Assembly: GCF_008369915.1 (NCBI RefSeq)
Contig: NZ_VSRN01000001.1
Location: 2,326,001-2,390,000, forward strand
Direction: 5' to 3'
Origin: Dyadobacter sp. UC 10
GTDB taxonomy: Bacteria > Bacteroidota > Bacteroidia > Cytophagales > Spirosomataceae
DNA length: 64,000 nucleotides
Translations under genes and position numbers: made by a program
The notes under the pieces: model-generated
Told to the model about the DNA's origin: nothing
Databases searched by the model: none
Seen by the model: only the letters and a program-made list of their open reading frames with translations
Shown: piece after piece, positions 1 through 8,832 of the stretch
Position numbering within the stretch: position 1 is the stretch's first letter
How the letters are laid out: every line of letters begins with the position of its first letter

Positions 1-70
1 CAACGCTTAAAGTCTCTGTGGGAATTCCCGGCATAAAACTAAGTTGACAATGTACCTTATATATATGTAC

Positions 71-658
71 CTATTTGCGATTCGGGAAACGCATCCTGTA
101 ATCTGCGTCGACATTCCCTTTTGAGATATCTGTCAGTTTCTTCTTGATAAACTGTTTCTTAAGTACCGGCAGATAATCGACGAATAACTTACCCAGTAAA
201 TGATCATATTCATGCTGAATGATCCTGGCGGCCATACCCGAATACTCCTCTTCATACTCGTTCCACTCCACGTCCCGGTACCTGATCCTCAGTGTCGACG
301 GCCTGTAAACATCGCCTCGTATACCCGGAATACTCAAACAACCTTCTTCAAAAGCCCACTCCTCTCCACTCTCCTGCAGGATTTCAGGATTGATGAAAGT
401 TTTTTTGAAATCAGCGAGTGACAAATCAGCTTCATCTTCGTCATCATCTTCATCCTTTTCTGCAAAAGGGGTTGCATCAACCACAAAAACCCTGATATTC
501 ATTCCTATCTGTGGGGCGGCGAGGCCTACACCATTTGCAGAGCGCATTGTTTCGAACATATCCTCAGAAAGCTTTTTCAGGTCGAGCTCGTCTTTTTCAA
601 TGAACCTGGTTGGCTTTCTTAAAATTGGATCTCCGTAGGCAACAATTGGGTAAATCAT
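71..658 (-). CDS. def: Peptide deformylase
   Basis: Removes the N-formyl group from nascent proteins; cytosolic metalloenzyme. All three family motifs are present in the 195-residue product: GVGLAAPQ at about residues 43-50, EGCLS at 105-109 with the metal ligand Cys107, and HEYDH at 149-153 with the two His ligands and catalytic Glu. An acidic insert (residues 68-78, mostly Asp/Glu) sits between motifs 1 and 2. The start at 658 is preferred: the frame stays open to 742, but that would run into the end of ruvX, and MIYPIVAYGDPILR is the normal deformylase N-terminus. It lies 22 nt downstream of ruvX in the same direction and is probably co-transcribed with it. Confidence 0.95.
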   Translation of the reverse strand: MIYPIVAYGDPILRKPTRFIEKDELDLKKLSEDMFETMRSANGVGLAAPQIGMNIRVFVVDATPFAEKDEDDDEDEADLSLADFKKTFINPEILQESGEEWAFEEGCLSIPGIRGDVYRPSTLRIRYRDVEWNEYEEEYSGMAARIIQHEYDHLLGKLFVDYLPVLKKQFIKKKLTDISKGNVDADYRMRFPNRK

Positions 659-680
659 TTTATTAAAACTTGAATTGACA

Positions 681-1112
681 TTATAAAAACTTTCTTCCGT
701 TATCCCGGCTTTCCATATAGGACTGCAAAATAATGGTTGCACTTACCTTATCTATATTTCCCTTTTCTCTTCTGTCACTCTTTTTCGAGCCGGCTGAGAT
801 CATCGATTGCAATGCCATCGAGGAAGTAAACCTTTCATCGTGCGTGTGGACCGGAATTTCCGGAAAATCTTTCCGAAGCAGCTTGATGAACGCATTTACA
901 CGCGCTGCGTTCTCACTATCCGTATTATCAAGCTTTTTTGGCATTCCTACAATGAATGCCTCCAACTGTTCTTTTTCGGAATATTTTTTGATAAAGTTCC
1001 TGAGGTCGTGTGTGGCGACAGTATCCAGGGCAGTAGCTATAATTTGCAATGGATCAGTGACGGCAATGCCGCTGCGCTTAGATCCAAAATCGATTGCAAG
1101 AAGACGACCCAT
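681..1112 (-). CDS. ruvX: Holliday junction resolvase-like protein YqgF/RuvX
   Basis: RNase H-fold nuclease of the YqgF/RuvX family, linked in other bacteria to pre-16S rRNA processing and Holliday junction resolution. The 143-residue product has the family N-terminus MGRLLAIDFGSKRSGIAV with Asp8 as the first metal-binding acid, a VGMPKKLDNTDSE segment near the middle and an HDERFTS motif at about residue 90, then a C-terminal IDKVSATIILQSYM helix. Length and motif order are normal. It is the first gene of a probable two-gene minus-strand unit with def, behind a TAnnTTTG-type promoter element at 1139-1146. Confidence 0.9.
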   Translation of the reverse strand: MGRLLAIDFGSKRSGIAVTDPLQIIATALDTVATHDLRNFIKKYSEKEQLEAFIVGMPKKLDNTDSENAARVNAFIKLLRKDFPEIPVHTHDERFTSSMALQSMISAGSKKSDRREKGNIDKVSATIILQSYMESRDNGRKFL

Positions 1113-1138
1113 TTATCTTAAAGAATGTTAATAGCTTG

Positions 1139-1146
1139 CAAAGATA
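1139..1146 (-). promoter_or_regulatory. Putative -7 promoter element for ruvX-def
   Basis: On the minus strand the sequence reads TATCTTTG, a match to the Bacteroidota -7 consensus TAnnTTTG, about 26 nt upstream of the ruvX start. No clear TTTG -33 element is seen at the usual 19-21 nt distance, so the call rests on the -7 box and its position. Confidence 0.45.
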
Positions 1147-1217
1147 AGACCTTTCAACTAGCTTTTCCTGATGTACGAACGGATAATAGGAAGTGATCAG
1201 GCGTGAAATAATCCATC

Positions 1218-1225
1218 TATATTTG
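1218..1225 (+). promoter_or_regulatory. Putative -7 promoter element for recJ
   Basis: TATATTTG matches TAnnTTTG and ends only 4 nt before the recJ ATG at 1230. If used, transcription would begin at or within a few bases of the start codon, giving a leaderless or near-leaderless mRNA. No convincing -33 box is visible. Confidence 0.35.
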
Positions 1226-1229
1226 TATT

Positions 1230-2942
1230 ATGATTGATAAGCGCTGGATACACCATCCCGAATTTACGCCAGACGAACAGCGGGTAGTCGGCGAACTTGC
1301 CGAATCTTTAAATGTAGACCCTTCCCTGGCTGCGCTGCTTGTACGCCGCGGTATCATGGACTTTGAACAATCCAGAACCTTCTTCCGGCCTGATTTATCC
1401 CAGATCCATGATCCTTTCCTGATGAAAGATATGGATGCCGCAGTGGAAAGACTGACAAAAGCAATTGCGAATGGTGAAAAAATCCTGATATATGGCGACT
1501 ACGATGTGGATGGTACTACCTCAGTTGCAGTTTTTTACGGATTTTTGAGAAAAATTTACGCTAACCTGGACTACTATATTCCCGATCGCTATGAGGAAGG
1601 GTATGGCGTTTCGTGGCAGAGCATTGACTGGGCGGAACAAAATGGCTTTACCTTAATAGTAACACTGGATTGCGGGATCAAATCTCTTGATAAAGTTGAA
1701 GCAGCTTCAGAAAAAGGCATTGACTTTATCATCTGCGATCACCACCGCCCCGGCAACGAACTCCCTGCGGCTGTCGCGGTACTGGATCCTAAACGGGAGG
1801 ATTGCTTATATCCCTACAAAGAACTGACCGGCTGCGGGGTAGGTTTCAAATTGCTGCAGGCATTCTGCATTCAGCATCACATTGACCTTGAGTCTCTTTA
1901 TGAATACCTTGATCTTTTGGTCGTAAGCATCGCTTCCGACATCGTTCCGATCACAGGCGAGAACAGGATTTTTGCTTTTTATGGTTTAAAAAGGCTAAAT
2001 GCTTCACCTCGTACAGGTATACGGGCACTTATACAAGTCGCGGGGATTAATGGTGCCCTCGATATTACTAACGTTGTCTTTGGATTAGGCCCAAGAATAA
2101 ATGCGGCTGGCAGGATTAAGCATGCCAAGGAAGCTGTCAGACTACTGCTCTCCGAACTGGATGAAGAGGCGCTCGAGTTTGCGATGGAAATTAACAAACA
2201 CAATAGTGAGCGCCGCAATTTTGACTCCAATATCACAGAGCAGGCGCTTTTCATGATCGAAAATGATACCTGGGCGGCAACTGCAAAAAGTACTGTTCTA
2301 TATAAAGAAGACTGGCATAAAGGTGTAATAGGAATTGTAGCCAGCCGCTGCATTGAGAGATACCACCGACCTACCATTATTCTGACTCAGTCGCACGGTA
2401 AAGCCGCAGGATCGGCCCGCTCGGTTCCAGGATTTGACGTATATGAAGCAATTGAGGAGTGTGCAGATCTTCTGGAGCAATATGGCGGTCATACGTTCGC
2501 TGCCGGGCTAACTTTACCGCTACAAAATCTTGAAGCATTTAAATCGCGGTTCAATGAAATTGTAAGCAACCGCATTCTGCCCGATCAGCTCATACCGATG
2601 ATCAATGTCGACATGCTACTGCATCTCGAAACGATTTCACCCAAGTTTTATAATGTCCTCAGACAAATGGGACCTTTTGGGCCGGGGAATATGACACCCG
2701 TGTTTGAATCCGGTTATGTGACGCTGGTAAACAGGCCGTCCCTGATGAAGGAGAAACATATTAAGTTCGATGTAAAGCAAGGCAATTCGCAGATTTATAC
2801 TGCAATAGGATTTGGAATGGCACATTTTTATCCGGATATCAGTATGGGCCGGCCGTTTTCTATTTGCTATTGCCTGGAAGAAAATAACTTTCGTGACAAA
2901 AAAACGTTACAACTCTCTTTGAAAGACATTAAGCTGCATTGA
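1230..2942 (+). CDS. recJ: Single-stranded-DNA-specific exonuclease RecJ
   Basis: 5'-3' exonuclease on single-stranded DNA acting in recombination and repair. The 570-residue product has the DHH phosphoesterase core: YGDYDVDGTTS at residues 88-98, an Asp in VTLDCG at 147, and DHH at 170-172, which together bind the catalytic metals. The DHHA1 part follows, with GGHTFAAGLTL near residue 420, and then a C-terminal OB-like region. Length is normal for bacterial RecJ. lptB starts 30 nt after its stop, so the two are probably one transcript. Confidence 0.95.
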   Translation: MIDKRWIHHPEFTPDEQRVVGELAESLNVDPSLAALLVRRGIMDFEQSRTFFRPDLSQIHDPFLMKDMDAAVERLTKAIANGEKILIYGDYDVDGTTSVAVFYGFLRKIYANLDYYIPDRYEEGYGVSWQSIDWAEQNGFTLIVTLDCGIKSLDKVEAASEKGIDFIICDHHRPGNELPAAVAVLDPKREDCLYPYKELTGCGVGFKLLQAFCIQHHIDLESLYEYLDLLVVSIASDIVPITGENRIFAFYGLKRLNASPRTGIRALIQVAGINGALDITNVVFGLGPRINAAGRIKHAKEAVRLLLSELDEEALEFAMEINKHNSERRNFDSNITEQALFMIENDTWAATAKSTVLYKEDWHKGVIGIVASRCIERYHRPTIILTQSHGKAAGSARSVPGFDVYEAIEECADLLEQYGGHTFAAGLTLPLQNLEAFKSRFNEIVSNRILPDQLIPMINVDMLLHLETISPKFYNVLRQMGPFGPGNMTPVFESGYVTLVNRPSLMKEKHIKFDVKQGNSQIYTAIGFGMAHFYPDISMGRPFSICYCLEENNFRDKKTLQLSLKDIKLH

Positions 2943-2972
2943 AATGCGGTGCAGCCATTTGAAACAACAATC

Positions 2973-3704
2973 ATGATACTCAGAACTGAGAACCTTGTCA
3001 AAAAATACGGGGTACGTTTAGTAAATAACAATGTAAGCTACCAGGTAGAACAAGGTGAGATCGTCGGGCTGCTTGGGCCTAATGGGGCAGGCAAAACCAC
3101 TTCCTTTTATATGGCCGTAGGGCTCGTTAAGCCTAACAGTGGTAAGGTTTTTCTGGACGATAAAGATATCACCAACCTGCCAATGTACAAGCGGGCGCGG
3201 CTTGGACTGGGTTACCTCGCGCAGGAAGCATCGGTTTTTCGTTCATTGACTGTTGAAGAGAATATCAAGGCAGTACTTGAAATGACAGACCTTTCCAGAG
3301 CCGAGCAAAAGGACAAGGTTGAAGAGCTCATTGAAGAATTTCACCTTGCTCACGTTCGTAAAAGTAAAGGTATGGTACTTTCAGGAGGTGAGCGTCGCAG
3401 GACTGAGATCGCTCGTTCACTGGCAGTTGATCCTAAGTTCATTCTGCTCGACGAACCATTCGCCGGCGTCGATCCGATTGCCGTGGAAGATATTCAAAGT
3501 ATAGTAGCTAAACTCAAGCATAAGAATATCGGTATCCTGATCACCGACCACAATGTGAACGAAACGCTTTCCATTACAGACCGGGCTTATTTGCTGTTTG
3601 AAGGAAAGATACTGAAACAGGGAACCGCGGAAGAACTGGCAGAAGACGAGGTAGTGCGCCGGGTATATCTCGGGCAGAATTTCGAGTTAAAAAGGAAGGT
3701 CTGA
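2973..3704 (+). CDS. lptB: LPS export ABC transporter ATP-binding protein LptB
   Basis: Cytoplasmic ATPase that powers LptFG extraction of lipopolysaccharide from the inner membrane. The 243-residue product has Walker A GPNGAGKT at about 35-42, the family [16 protein letters not shown]-loop region, signature LSGGERRR, Walker [13 protein letters not shown] and the switch His in ITDHN. ATG at 2973 is chosen: the upstream GTG at 2949 adds eight residues with no family match, and LptB normally begins with a few residues before the [11 protein letters not shown] stretch. No other lpt gene is nearby. Confidence 0.92.
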   Translation: MILRTENLVKKYGVRLVNNNVSYQVEQGEIVGLLGPNGAGKTTSFYMAVGLVKPNSGKVFLDDKDITNLPMYKRARLGLGYLAQEASVFRSLTVEENIKAVLEMTDLSRAEQKDKVEELIEEFHLAHVRKSKGMVLSGGERRRTEIARSLAVDPKFILLDEPFAGVDPIAVEDIQSIVAKLKHKNIGILITDHNVNETLSITDRAYLLFEGKILKQGTAEELAEDEVVRRVYLGQNFELKRKV

Positions 3705-3716
3705 GTCGAAATAGAA

Positions 3717-3745
3717 AAGGGAACGCTACAAGGCATTCCCTCTCT
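3717..3745 (+). terminator. Weak putative terminator hairpin after lptB
   Basis: AGGGAA pairs with TTCCCT across a loop of about 12 nt, followed by a pyrimidine-rich stretch without a true T run. It lies just after the lptB stop. The stem is short, so the call is tentative. Confidence 0.3.
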
Positions 3746-3795
3746 TATAATTATTCACCATGAACTGTATTACTACTTAATACGGCTCAACTGTC

Positions 3796-3951
3796 CTATT
3801 TCTTGGGGCACTTCTTACAATGTTTCCCCTTTTTTTTGTACTTCTCACAGCACTTTTTGAATACGCAATCCGAGTGGTCACTGAACGATTTCATCCAGAA
3901 ACTACCCTGATCAGAGGTTGTATTACATTCGCTAATCCCAAAAACACTCAT
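3796..3951 (-). CDS. Small Cys/Lys-rich protein, 51 residues
   Basis: A 52-codon frame on minus, starting MSVFGISECNTTSDQG and ending in a segment with six Cys in 18 residues (pattern KKCCEKYKKKGKHCKKCPKK). The spacing of Cys and the final HCKKCPK suggest metal binding, for example zinc or copper, but no family is assigned. The rest of the 3705-4048 gap has no other gene. The clustered Cys and Lys are unlikely in a chance frame, and I recall similar short Cys-rich proteins from Cytophagales, which supports but does not prove that it is coding. Confidence 0.55.
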   Translation of the reverse strand: MSVFGISECNTTSDQGSFWMKSFSDHSDCVFKKCCEKYKKKGKHCKKCPKK

Positions 3952-4048
3952 TCCGTAAACAGTTAAACCTGGGCAAATGTAATACCTATTTAGAATGATT
4001 CAAATGTTTAGCGAAATTTATTTTGAATAAATCTAAATAACTCTCCCG

Positions 4049-4753
4049 CTATTTGATCTTTTCCCAAACTTCATGAATCCGCTTACCTTCACTGCTTTTA
4101 CCGCTATGGTCCCAACGACCATTTTCAAGCTTGTGATCAAATGTCAGAGATGTCCCTACCCGGTTATTGTCTTTCGAGAAAAACTGGATATTCTCTGTAT
4201 ACTTTCCATCTTTAACGTTGTAAGTTCCACCGCCGGTTGCATAAAAACCTTTAACTCCCGGATCGATAGCAAACCATTGAAAACGGGTTCCAGAAAGTAA
4301 TTTCAAGGTTTTTCTTGTGCCCTGCTGATGAATTTTCACAAGCCCTCCCTGCCCATCCTGTGCGCGCTCCGTGATATGCCACGCCCCGGCCATCGGGACA
4401 TTAGAAGCATCATCAACCTGCATCCACACCATTGCCTCTTCATATCTTAGGGTAAGGATTTTATCCTTAACAGTAACTGTAAAAACAGTGGGAATCCCGA
4501 TTTTGGCAGTATCAGCAGAATTGAATTCTGGTGTATAAGTCATCTGGTCGCCACTCATGGTAAATGGCCCTCCCTCAGTTCGCTCGAAATATTTGTTCCC
4601 AACACTATAAGATGCAATCACAAGATAATTATCCGCTACAATCAGCGTAGAGGCACTACCTGTCGGCTCTTGTGACTTCCAGGCGCCCTTTGGGACCTGC
4701 CCATAAGTGACCAATGAGATGAATAGTAATGTGGTTGTCAGTATACGTTTCAT
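4049..4753 (-). CDS. Secreted protein of unknown function, DUF4488-like C-terminus
   Basis: 234 residues with a clear signal peptide (MKRILTTTLLFISLVTYGQ, cleavage near residue 19). The C-terminal half, from about residue 125 (GAWHITER onward) to HEVWEKI at the end, is rich in Gly, aromatic and beta-forming residues and resembles the small lipocalin-like DUF4488 group seen in Bacteroidota. The first half looks like a diverged copy of the same kind of domain (GAWKSQEPTG at 23-32 compared with GAWHITERAQDG at 123-134), so the protein may be a two-domain tandem. No enzyme motif is seen. Probably periplasmic or outer-membrane associated; monocistronic. Confidence 0.7.
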   Translation of the reverse strand: MKRILTTTLLFISLVTYGQVPKGAWKSQEPTGSASTLIVADNYLVIASYSVGNKYFERTEGGPFTMSGDQMTYTPEFNSADTAKIGIPTVFTVTVKDKILTLRYEEAMVWMQVDDASNVPMAGAWHITERAQDGQGGLVKIHQQGTRKTLKLLSGTRFQWFAIDPGVKGFYATGGGTYNVKDGKYTENIQFFSKDNNRVGTSLTFDHKLENGRWDHSGKSSEGKRIHEVWEKIK

Positions 4754-4787
4754 TTTTACATTATTTAAATGTTAGTATATACGTTAT

Positions 4788-4795
4788 CAAAATTA
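4788..4795 (-). promoter_or_regulatory. Putative -7 element for the 4753 secreted-protein gene
   Basis: On minus the sequence reads TAATTTTG (TAnnTTTG), 35 nt upstream of the ATG at 4753. No -33 box was identified. Confidence 0.35.
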
Positions 4796-4819
4796 TGCCA
4801 GGTTGTTTCCGCGGTTTGG

Positions 4820-5515
4820 TCATCGTAAAATTTCTTTTAAAACTTCCATTGACCTGATTTCTCCCAACCCGTCCATGTGAATTTTGTAAAAGAATATCAA
4901 TTTTTCCAAAATCCTTAACCGGCGGCCCCTGTCTAGGGTTATAACCGACCCGAATCCCGAAGTAAGTAACTCTCGGACTGCACCTTGCTCGACCATATCA
5001 GCCGTTTGAGGATAATTATTTCCCCTCAGTTCATTTTCCAGATCTTCCACGGTTTCAATTCCGAATCCCAGGTAAGACGCAAGCTGTGAGAGAAAATGAA
5101 TGTGGAAGTTCTCAAAATGTACTTCCGCATGATCAAGATAAAGAATTGCCTCTTGCAAAAACTGGAACAAGGGTTCGTTGCTTTCTTCCTCTCTGAGCGT
5201 TTTGCCCAATATTTCCGTCACAAATAATGCCAGGCTCGACTTAATAATATCAAATGGGATCGAGCGAAAAGGGGCATAACATTTCAGTTCAGATAATCGG
5301 TGAATAGTATCCTCCTTGCTCTTGTGATAAACAACCAGATCAAGAAGTGTAAGTGGCTGAAAGAATGCTATTTTGTTGGTTTTTGATTTCGGGCTCCTAA
5401 CCCCGTTCACTATATAGGTCTGTATCCCGAACGATTCCGTATAAATTTTCGCGATGATAGAGGACTCCCGGTAGCGAATGTAGCTTAAAGCAATTCCGCG
5501 GGTTTTATAAAGCAT
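4820..5515 (-). CDS. recO: DNA repair protein RecO
   Basis: Recombination mediator that helps RecA load onto SSB-coated single strands. The 231-residue product begins MLYKTRGIALSYIRYRESS, the typical RecO OB-fold start, followed by the helical C-terminal domain. The zinc-finger Cys residues of some RecO proteins are absent, which is common in Bacteroidota. The ATG at 5515 is chosen over an in-frame start at 5536: it matches the family N-terminus and lies downstream of a TAATTTTG promoter box at 5534-5541 that the longer start would leave inside the gene. Confidence 0.9.
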   Translation of the reverse strand: MLYKTRGIALSYIRYRESSIIAKIYTESFGIQTYIVNGVRSPKSKTNKIAFFQPLTLLDLVVYHKSKEDTIHRLSELKCYAPFRSIPFDIIKSSLALFVTEILGKTLREEESNEPLFQFLQEAILYLDHAEVHFENFHIHFLSQLASYLGFGIETVEDLENELRGNNYPQTADMVEQGAVRELLTSGFGSVITLDRGRRLRILEKLIFFYKIHMDGLGEIRSMEVLKEILR

Positions 5516-5533
5516 ACTGAACCACTTTTTAAC

Positions 5534-5541
5534 CAAAATTA
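5534..5541 (-). promoter_or_regulatory. Putative -7 element for recO
   Basis: On minus it reads TAATTTTG, matching TAnnTTTG, about 18 nt upstream of the chosen recO ATG. It implies a very short leader. No -33 box at the expected spacing. Confidence 0.4.
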
Positions 5542-5695
5542 CTTATCTTTCTGTAAGATAGGTTTGTCAGCGACAGGAGTGCTATTAATATAAATTTACC
5601 ATTCGGTGATTGTGATTAATCTATCGGCGTTTCAAAGAGATTCGGAAAGGGAGAAAAATCATCCGATTTTGAAATTTTTTAAGCTAAACGATTTG

Positions 5696-5703
5696 TACCT
5701 TTG
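5696..5703 (+). promoter_or_regulatory. Putative -7 element for the purF-like gene
   Basis: TACCTTTG is a full match to TAnnTTTG, with a TTTG at 5668-5671 upstream but at 24 nt spacing, longer than usual. A weaker CATATTTG lies at 5784-5791 closer to the ATG at 5810. Either could serve; the first implies a leader of roughly 100 nt. Confidence 0.4.
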
Positions 5704-5809
5704 TAAGAAATGACGAACTAAACACCCGTTAAAATTCGTTGTGTTAACATTGAGATAATACGCTTTGCATAGCTGCAAACATTCATATTTGTAACGCATT
5801 TCTCTTCTT

Positions 5810-7702
5810 ATGAGCGACGCCATTAAGCATGAGTGCGGCATAGCACTTATCCGTCTAAGAAAGCCCTACCAACATTACATCGACAAGTATGAAACGCCCA
5901 TGTACGCGGTACACAAGCTTTCAGTAATGATGGAAAAACAAGTTAACCGGGGTCAGGACGGAGCCGGTGTAGCCAACATTAAAATTGAAGTCCCTCCCGG
6001 CAAACGTTACATCAGCCGTTACAGATCCGTAGAGCCTCAGCCACTTACGGACATTTTTTCTAAAATCCACAAGAAATTCCGGAAAGGTCTCAAAAATCAC
6101 AGAGACCGTGCAATGGACGCCAAATGGCTCCAGGAAAACCTTGCATTTACAGGGGAAGTGTGGCTTGGCCATTTGCGCTACGGAACGCACGGAACCAACG
6201 AAGTCGAAAATTGTCACCCCATGCTCCGCCAAAGTAACTGGAGAAGCCGGAACCTGGTCATGGCAGGCAACTTTAACATGACTAATGTGGATGAACTTTT
6301 CGGAAAACTGGTATCTCTTGGCCAGCATCCGAAAGAGAAAGTAGATACCGTAACGGTTATGGAGAAAATAGGACATTTTCTGGATGAGGAGAACCAGCGG
6401 GTGTTCGAGCGCTTCAAAGGTGTCTACGAAAATCCCACACTTTCTGATGTCATCGAAGATAATATCGATTTACAGCGGGTACTATACCGTTCCTGCCGAG
6501 ATTTTGATGGCGGTTATGCGATGTGCGGCCTTACCGGCTATGGCGCATCGTTCGTAATCCGCGACCCTGCCGGCATTCGCCCGGCGTTTTATTATGCTGA
6601 CGATGAGGTTGTTGTAGTAGCGTCTGAAAAACAGGCTATCAAAGCTGCATTCAATGTTGACTATGATCAGATTCTGGAAATTACTCCCGGCTCTGCATTA
6701 ATTGTTGACAAAAACGGTGAGTATAACGAATTTCCAATCCTGCCTCGCCTTGAAAAACGTTCCTGCAGTTTCGAAAGGATTTATTTTTCAAGGGGTACAG
6801 ATCCGAATATTTATTACGAAAGAAAGCAGTTAGGAAAATTACTGATTCCTCAAATCCTGAAGGAGATCGATTACGATCTCGAGAACACGATTTTCTCTTA
6901 TATACCAAATACAGCGGAAACCGCATTCCTTGGAATGATCGAAGGTTTAGAAGAATACCTTGCCAAAAAGCGCAAACAGGCGATTATGGAGGGTATTTTG
7001 TTCGAAGAGGACCTGGAAAAGGTCTTGTCATTCCGCCCAAGGATTGAAAAGCTGGTAACAAAAGACGTAAAATCACGGACTTTCATTACCGCCGACGCTT
7101 TGCGCGACGACATGGTTTCAAGTGTTTATGATACAACGTTTGAAGTTGTCCGCAAAAACGTGGATACAGTTGTGATCATTGATGATTCCATTGTTAGGGG
7201 CACTACTCTCGAAAAAAGCATCCTCACCATGCTCGACCGCCTCAAGCCGAAAAAAATCGTTGTTGCCTCTTCGGCTCCACAGATTCGCTTCCCCGACTGT
7301 TACGGTATTGATATGTCTAAAATGAAGGACTTCGTTGCATTCAGGGCGGTTTTAAAACTGTTGGAAGAACGGGATCTGGACCATCTGCTGGAAGACGTTT
7401 ACACAAAAAGTGTGACTTCCATAGCAACTAAAAATCCTTATCATACCAACTTCGTTAAAGCGCTCTATGAGCCATTTACTGACGAAGAGATATCTCAGAA
7501 AATAGCGGAAAGCATTCGTCCAAAAGACCTGAATGCGGAATTGTCTGTCGTTTTTCAAACCGTTGAAAACCTGCACAAAGCTTGCCCGGACCATTTGGGT
7601 GATTGGTACTTCACCGGAAATTACCCAACGCAGGGAGGAAATAAAGTGGTTAACAAAGCATTTGCTAACTCCTACGAAGGAAAACTCGAAAGGGCTTATT
7701 GA
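5810..7702 (+). CDS. purF: Amidophosphoribosyltransferase, long Bacteroidota form
   Basis: Class II glutamine amidotransferase fused to a phosphoribosyltransferase; the first committed step of purine synthesis, PRPP plus glutamine to phosphoribosylamine. The N-terminal nucleophile is Cys9 in KHECGIA. Here it sits behind eight residues, as in forms that cleave a short propeptide. NRGQDGAG (about 46-53) and HLRYGTHGTNE follow. The PRPP loop is IIDDSIVRGTT at about 456-466. At 630 residues it is longer than the roughly 470-510 residues of classical PurF, with extra sequence between the two domains and at the C-terminus. This long form is widespread in Bacteroidota and may coexist with a standard PurF elsewhere, so its exact role in the pathway is less certain than its family. 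Confidence 0.85.
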   Translation: MSDAIKHECGIALIRLRKPYQHYIDKYETPMYAVHKLSVMMEKQVNRGQDGAGVANIKIEVPPGKRYISRYRSVEPQPLTDIFSKIHKKFRKGLKNHRDRAMDAKWLQENLAFTGEVWLGHLRYGTHGTNEVENCHPMLRQSNWRSRNLVMAGNFNMTNVDELFGKLVSLGQHPKEKVDTVTVMEKIGHFLDEENQRVFERFKGVYENPTLSDVIEDNIDLQRVLYRSCRDFDGGYAMCGLTGYGASFVIRDPAGIRPAFYYADDEVVVVASEKQAIKAAFNVDYDQILEITPGSALIVDKNGEYNEFPILPRLEKRSCSFERIYFSRGTDPNIYYERKQLGKLLIPQILKEIDYDLENTIFSYIPNTAETAFLGMIEGLEEYLAKKRKQAIMEGILFEEDLEKVLSFRPRIEKLVTKDVKSRTFITADALRDDMVSSVYDTTFEVVRKNVDTVVIIDDSIVRGTTLEKSILTMLDRLKPKKIVVASSAPQIRFPDCYGIDMSKMKDFVAFRAVLKLLEERDLDHLLEDVYTKSVTSIATKNPYHTNFVKALYEPFTDEEISQKIAESIRPKDLNAELSVVFQTVENLHKACPDHLGDWYFTGNYPTQGGNKVVNKAFANSYEGKLERAY

Positions 7703-7728
7703 TATGTGAAAAGCGAAAATGATAAATC

Positions 7729-7759
7729 AGCCGCCTTGGAAACAGGGCGGCTATTTTTT
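7729..7759 (+). terminator. Intrinsic terminator after purF-like gene
   Basis: AGCCGCC (7729-7735) pairs with GGCGGCT (7746-7752), 10-nt loop, followed by ATTTTTTT. A standard rho-independent terminator 26 nt after the stop. Confidence 0.85.
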
Positions 7760-7808
7760 TAAAGGCTTGATTCGGCTATCTTGCCGGCTTAAAATAAACC
7801 TGTAACCA

Positions 7809-8324
7809 ATGGTACAATTCAACAAAATCCGGTCTGCCAAGATCTGTTCCTTACTTCTCTTTTTACTGCTACTCGGCGGGGCGGTTAATGCCCAAACCGC
7901 ATCCGGAACTTTAAACGACCTTAGTTTCCTCGAAGGCCACTGGCTCGGCACCTACAATGGCGGCCCGATCGAAGCTTCCTGGACTGCACCTGCGGGCGGC
8001 AACATCATGGGCTATATTCGTATGATCAAAGATGACAAACCTGCGCTTTATGAGGTATTTGCATTTGAACAAACAGAAAAAGGCCCTGTCGCAAGAGTGA
8101 AGCATTTCAAACCAGGCCTTATCGCGCTGGAGGAGAAAGATGTTTCCGACACGTACAATTTTATAGAGGCGAAAAAGAATCAGGCGCTCTTTGAGAAAGA
8201 TGATATTTCTGTGCGGATTATTTACGAGAGACGCTCTCAGAACCAACTGGTTATCCAGAGAGGCAAGATGGAAAACAACAAATGGGTATTTGTAGATCTT
8301 TTTGTTTTTAACAGAATCCCTTAA
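7809..8324 (+). CDS. Secreted DUF6265-like protein
   Basis: 171 residues with an N-terminal signal peptide (hydrophobic run SLLLFLLLLGGAVNAQ, cleavage after about residue 29). The mature part begins LNDLSFLEGHWLGTYNGGPIEASWTAPAGG, the hallmark of the DUF6265 lipocalin-like family (LxFLxGxW, ExW). The function of this family is unknown. It is a short monocistronic gene between two strong terminators. No catalytic residues can be named. Confidence 0.75.
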   Translation: MVQFNKIRSAKICSLLLFLLLLGGAVNAQTASGTLNDLSFLEGHWLGTYNGGPIEASWTAPAGGNIMGYIRMIKDDKPALYEVFAFEQTEKGPVARVKHFKPGLIALEEKDVSDTYNFIEAKKNQALFEKDDISVRIIYERRSQNQLVIQRGKMENNKWVFVDLFVFNRIP

Positions 8325-8344
8325 TTTCTCCCGTTATCAACAAA

Positions 8345-8378
8345 AAGGCAGCAGGCTTGTTCATTCAACTGCTGCCTT
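8345..8378. terminator. Bidirectional intrinsic terminator
   Basis: AAGGCAGCAG (8345-8354) pairs perfectly with CTGCTGCCTT (8369-8378), with a 14-nt loop, T-rich on the plus exit (TAATTTTTT) and AAAAA before the stem giving TTTTT on the minus exit. It separates the convergent DUF6265-like gene and the nuoIJK-transporter unit. Confidence 0.8.
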
Positions 8379-8824
8379 TAATTTTTTATAATCAGGTAAA
8401 CTCCCGCGACGAGCAGGATAGCACCCATTATTCTGGGAAAAGAGATTTGATGCACTGCAAAGCCCTGCAAACCAAAGTGATCGATTGTCATAACGGCGAC
8501 CATTTGCCCGGCAACAACCAGGCAGATCATATTGGCCGAACCAATGTGCCTGACGATCATAATAACCGTCAACACATAAAAAGCGCCCAGCGCACCGCCC
8601 ATGAATCGCGTCCAGGAGATCTGTTTCAAATCACTTAAGGAAGGGACAGGATTTTGATTGAAGCAGGCAAACGCGATCAGCAGGATTACCAAACCTACAA
8701 AAAAAGAACTGATTGCAGCAAGGATAGGGTTATTGATCGATTCTCGCAGCTGTACATTGACTCCCGATTGAACCGCATTAGAAATTCCGATAAGAAAAGC
8801 TAGAAAGAGGAAAAGCCAATTCAT
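8378..8824 (-). CDS. Small DMT-superfamily (YdcZ/DUF606-like) membrane protein
   Basis: 148 residues with about five hydrophobic segments and the pattern of the DUF606/YdcZ branch of the drug/metabolite transporter superfamily: SGVNVQLRESINNPILAAISSFFVG near the N-terminus and FMGGALGAFYVLTVI in the middle. Substrate unknown. It starts 8 nt after the nuoK stop on the same strand, so it is probably read from the same transcript, though a role with complex I is not implied by the sequence. Confidence 0.8.
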   Translation of the reverse strand: MNWLFLFLAFLIGISNAVQSGVNVQLRESINNPILAAISSFFVGLVILLIAFACFNQNPVPSLSDLKQISWTRFMGGALGAFYVLTVIMIVRHIGSANMICLVVAGQMVAVMTIDHFGLQGFAVHQISFPRIMGAILLVAGVYLIIKN

Positions 8825-8832
8825 ATTGGAAC

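Noticed and set aside
659..742. N-terminal extension of peptide deformylase
   Set aside because: Overlaps the end of ruvX and adds residues before the normal deformylase start.
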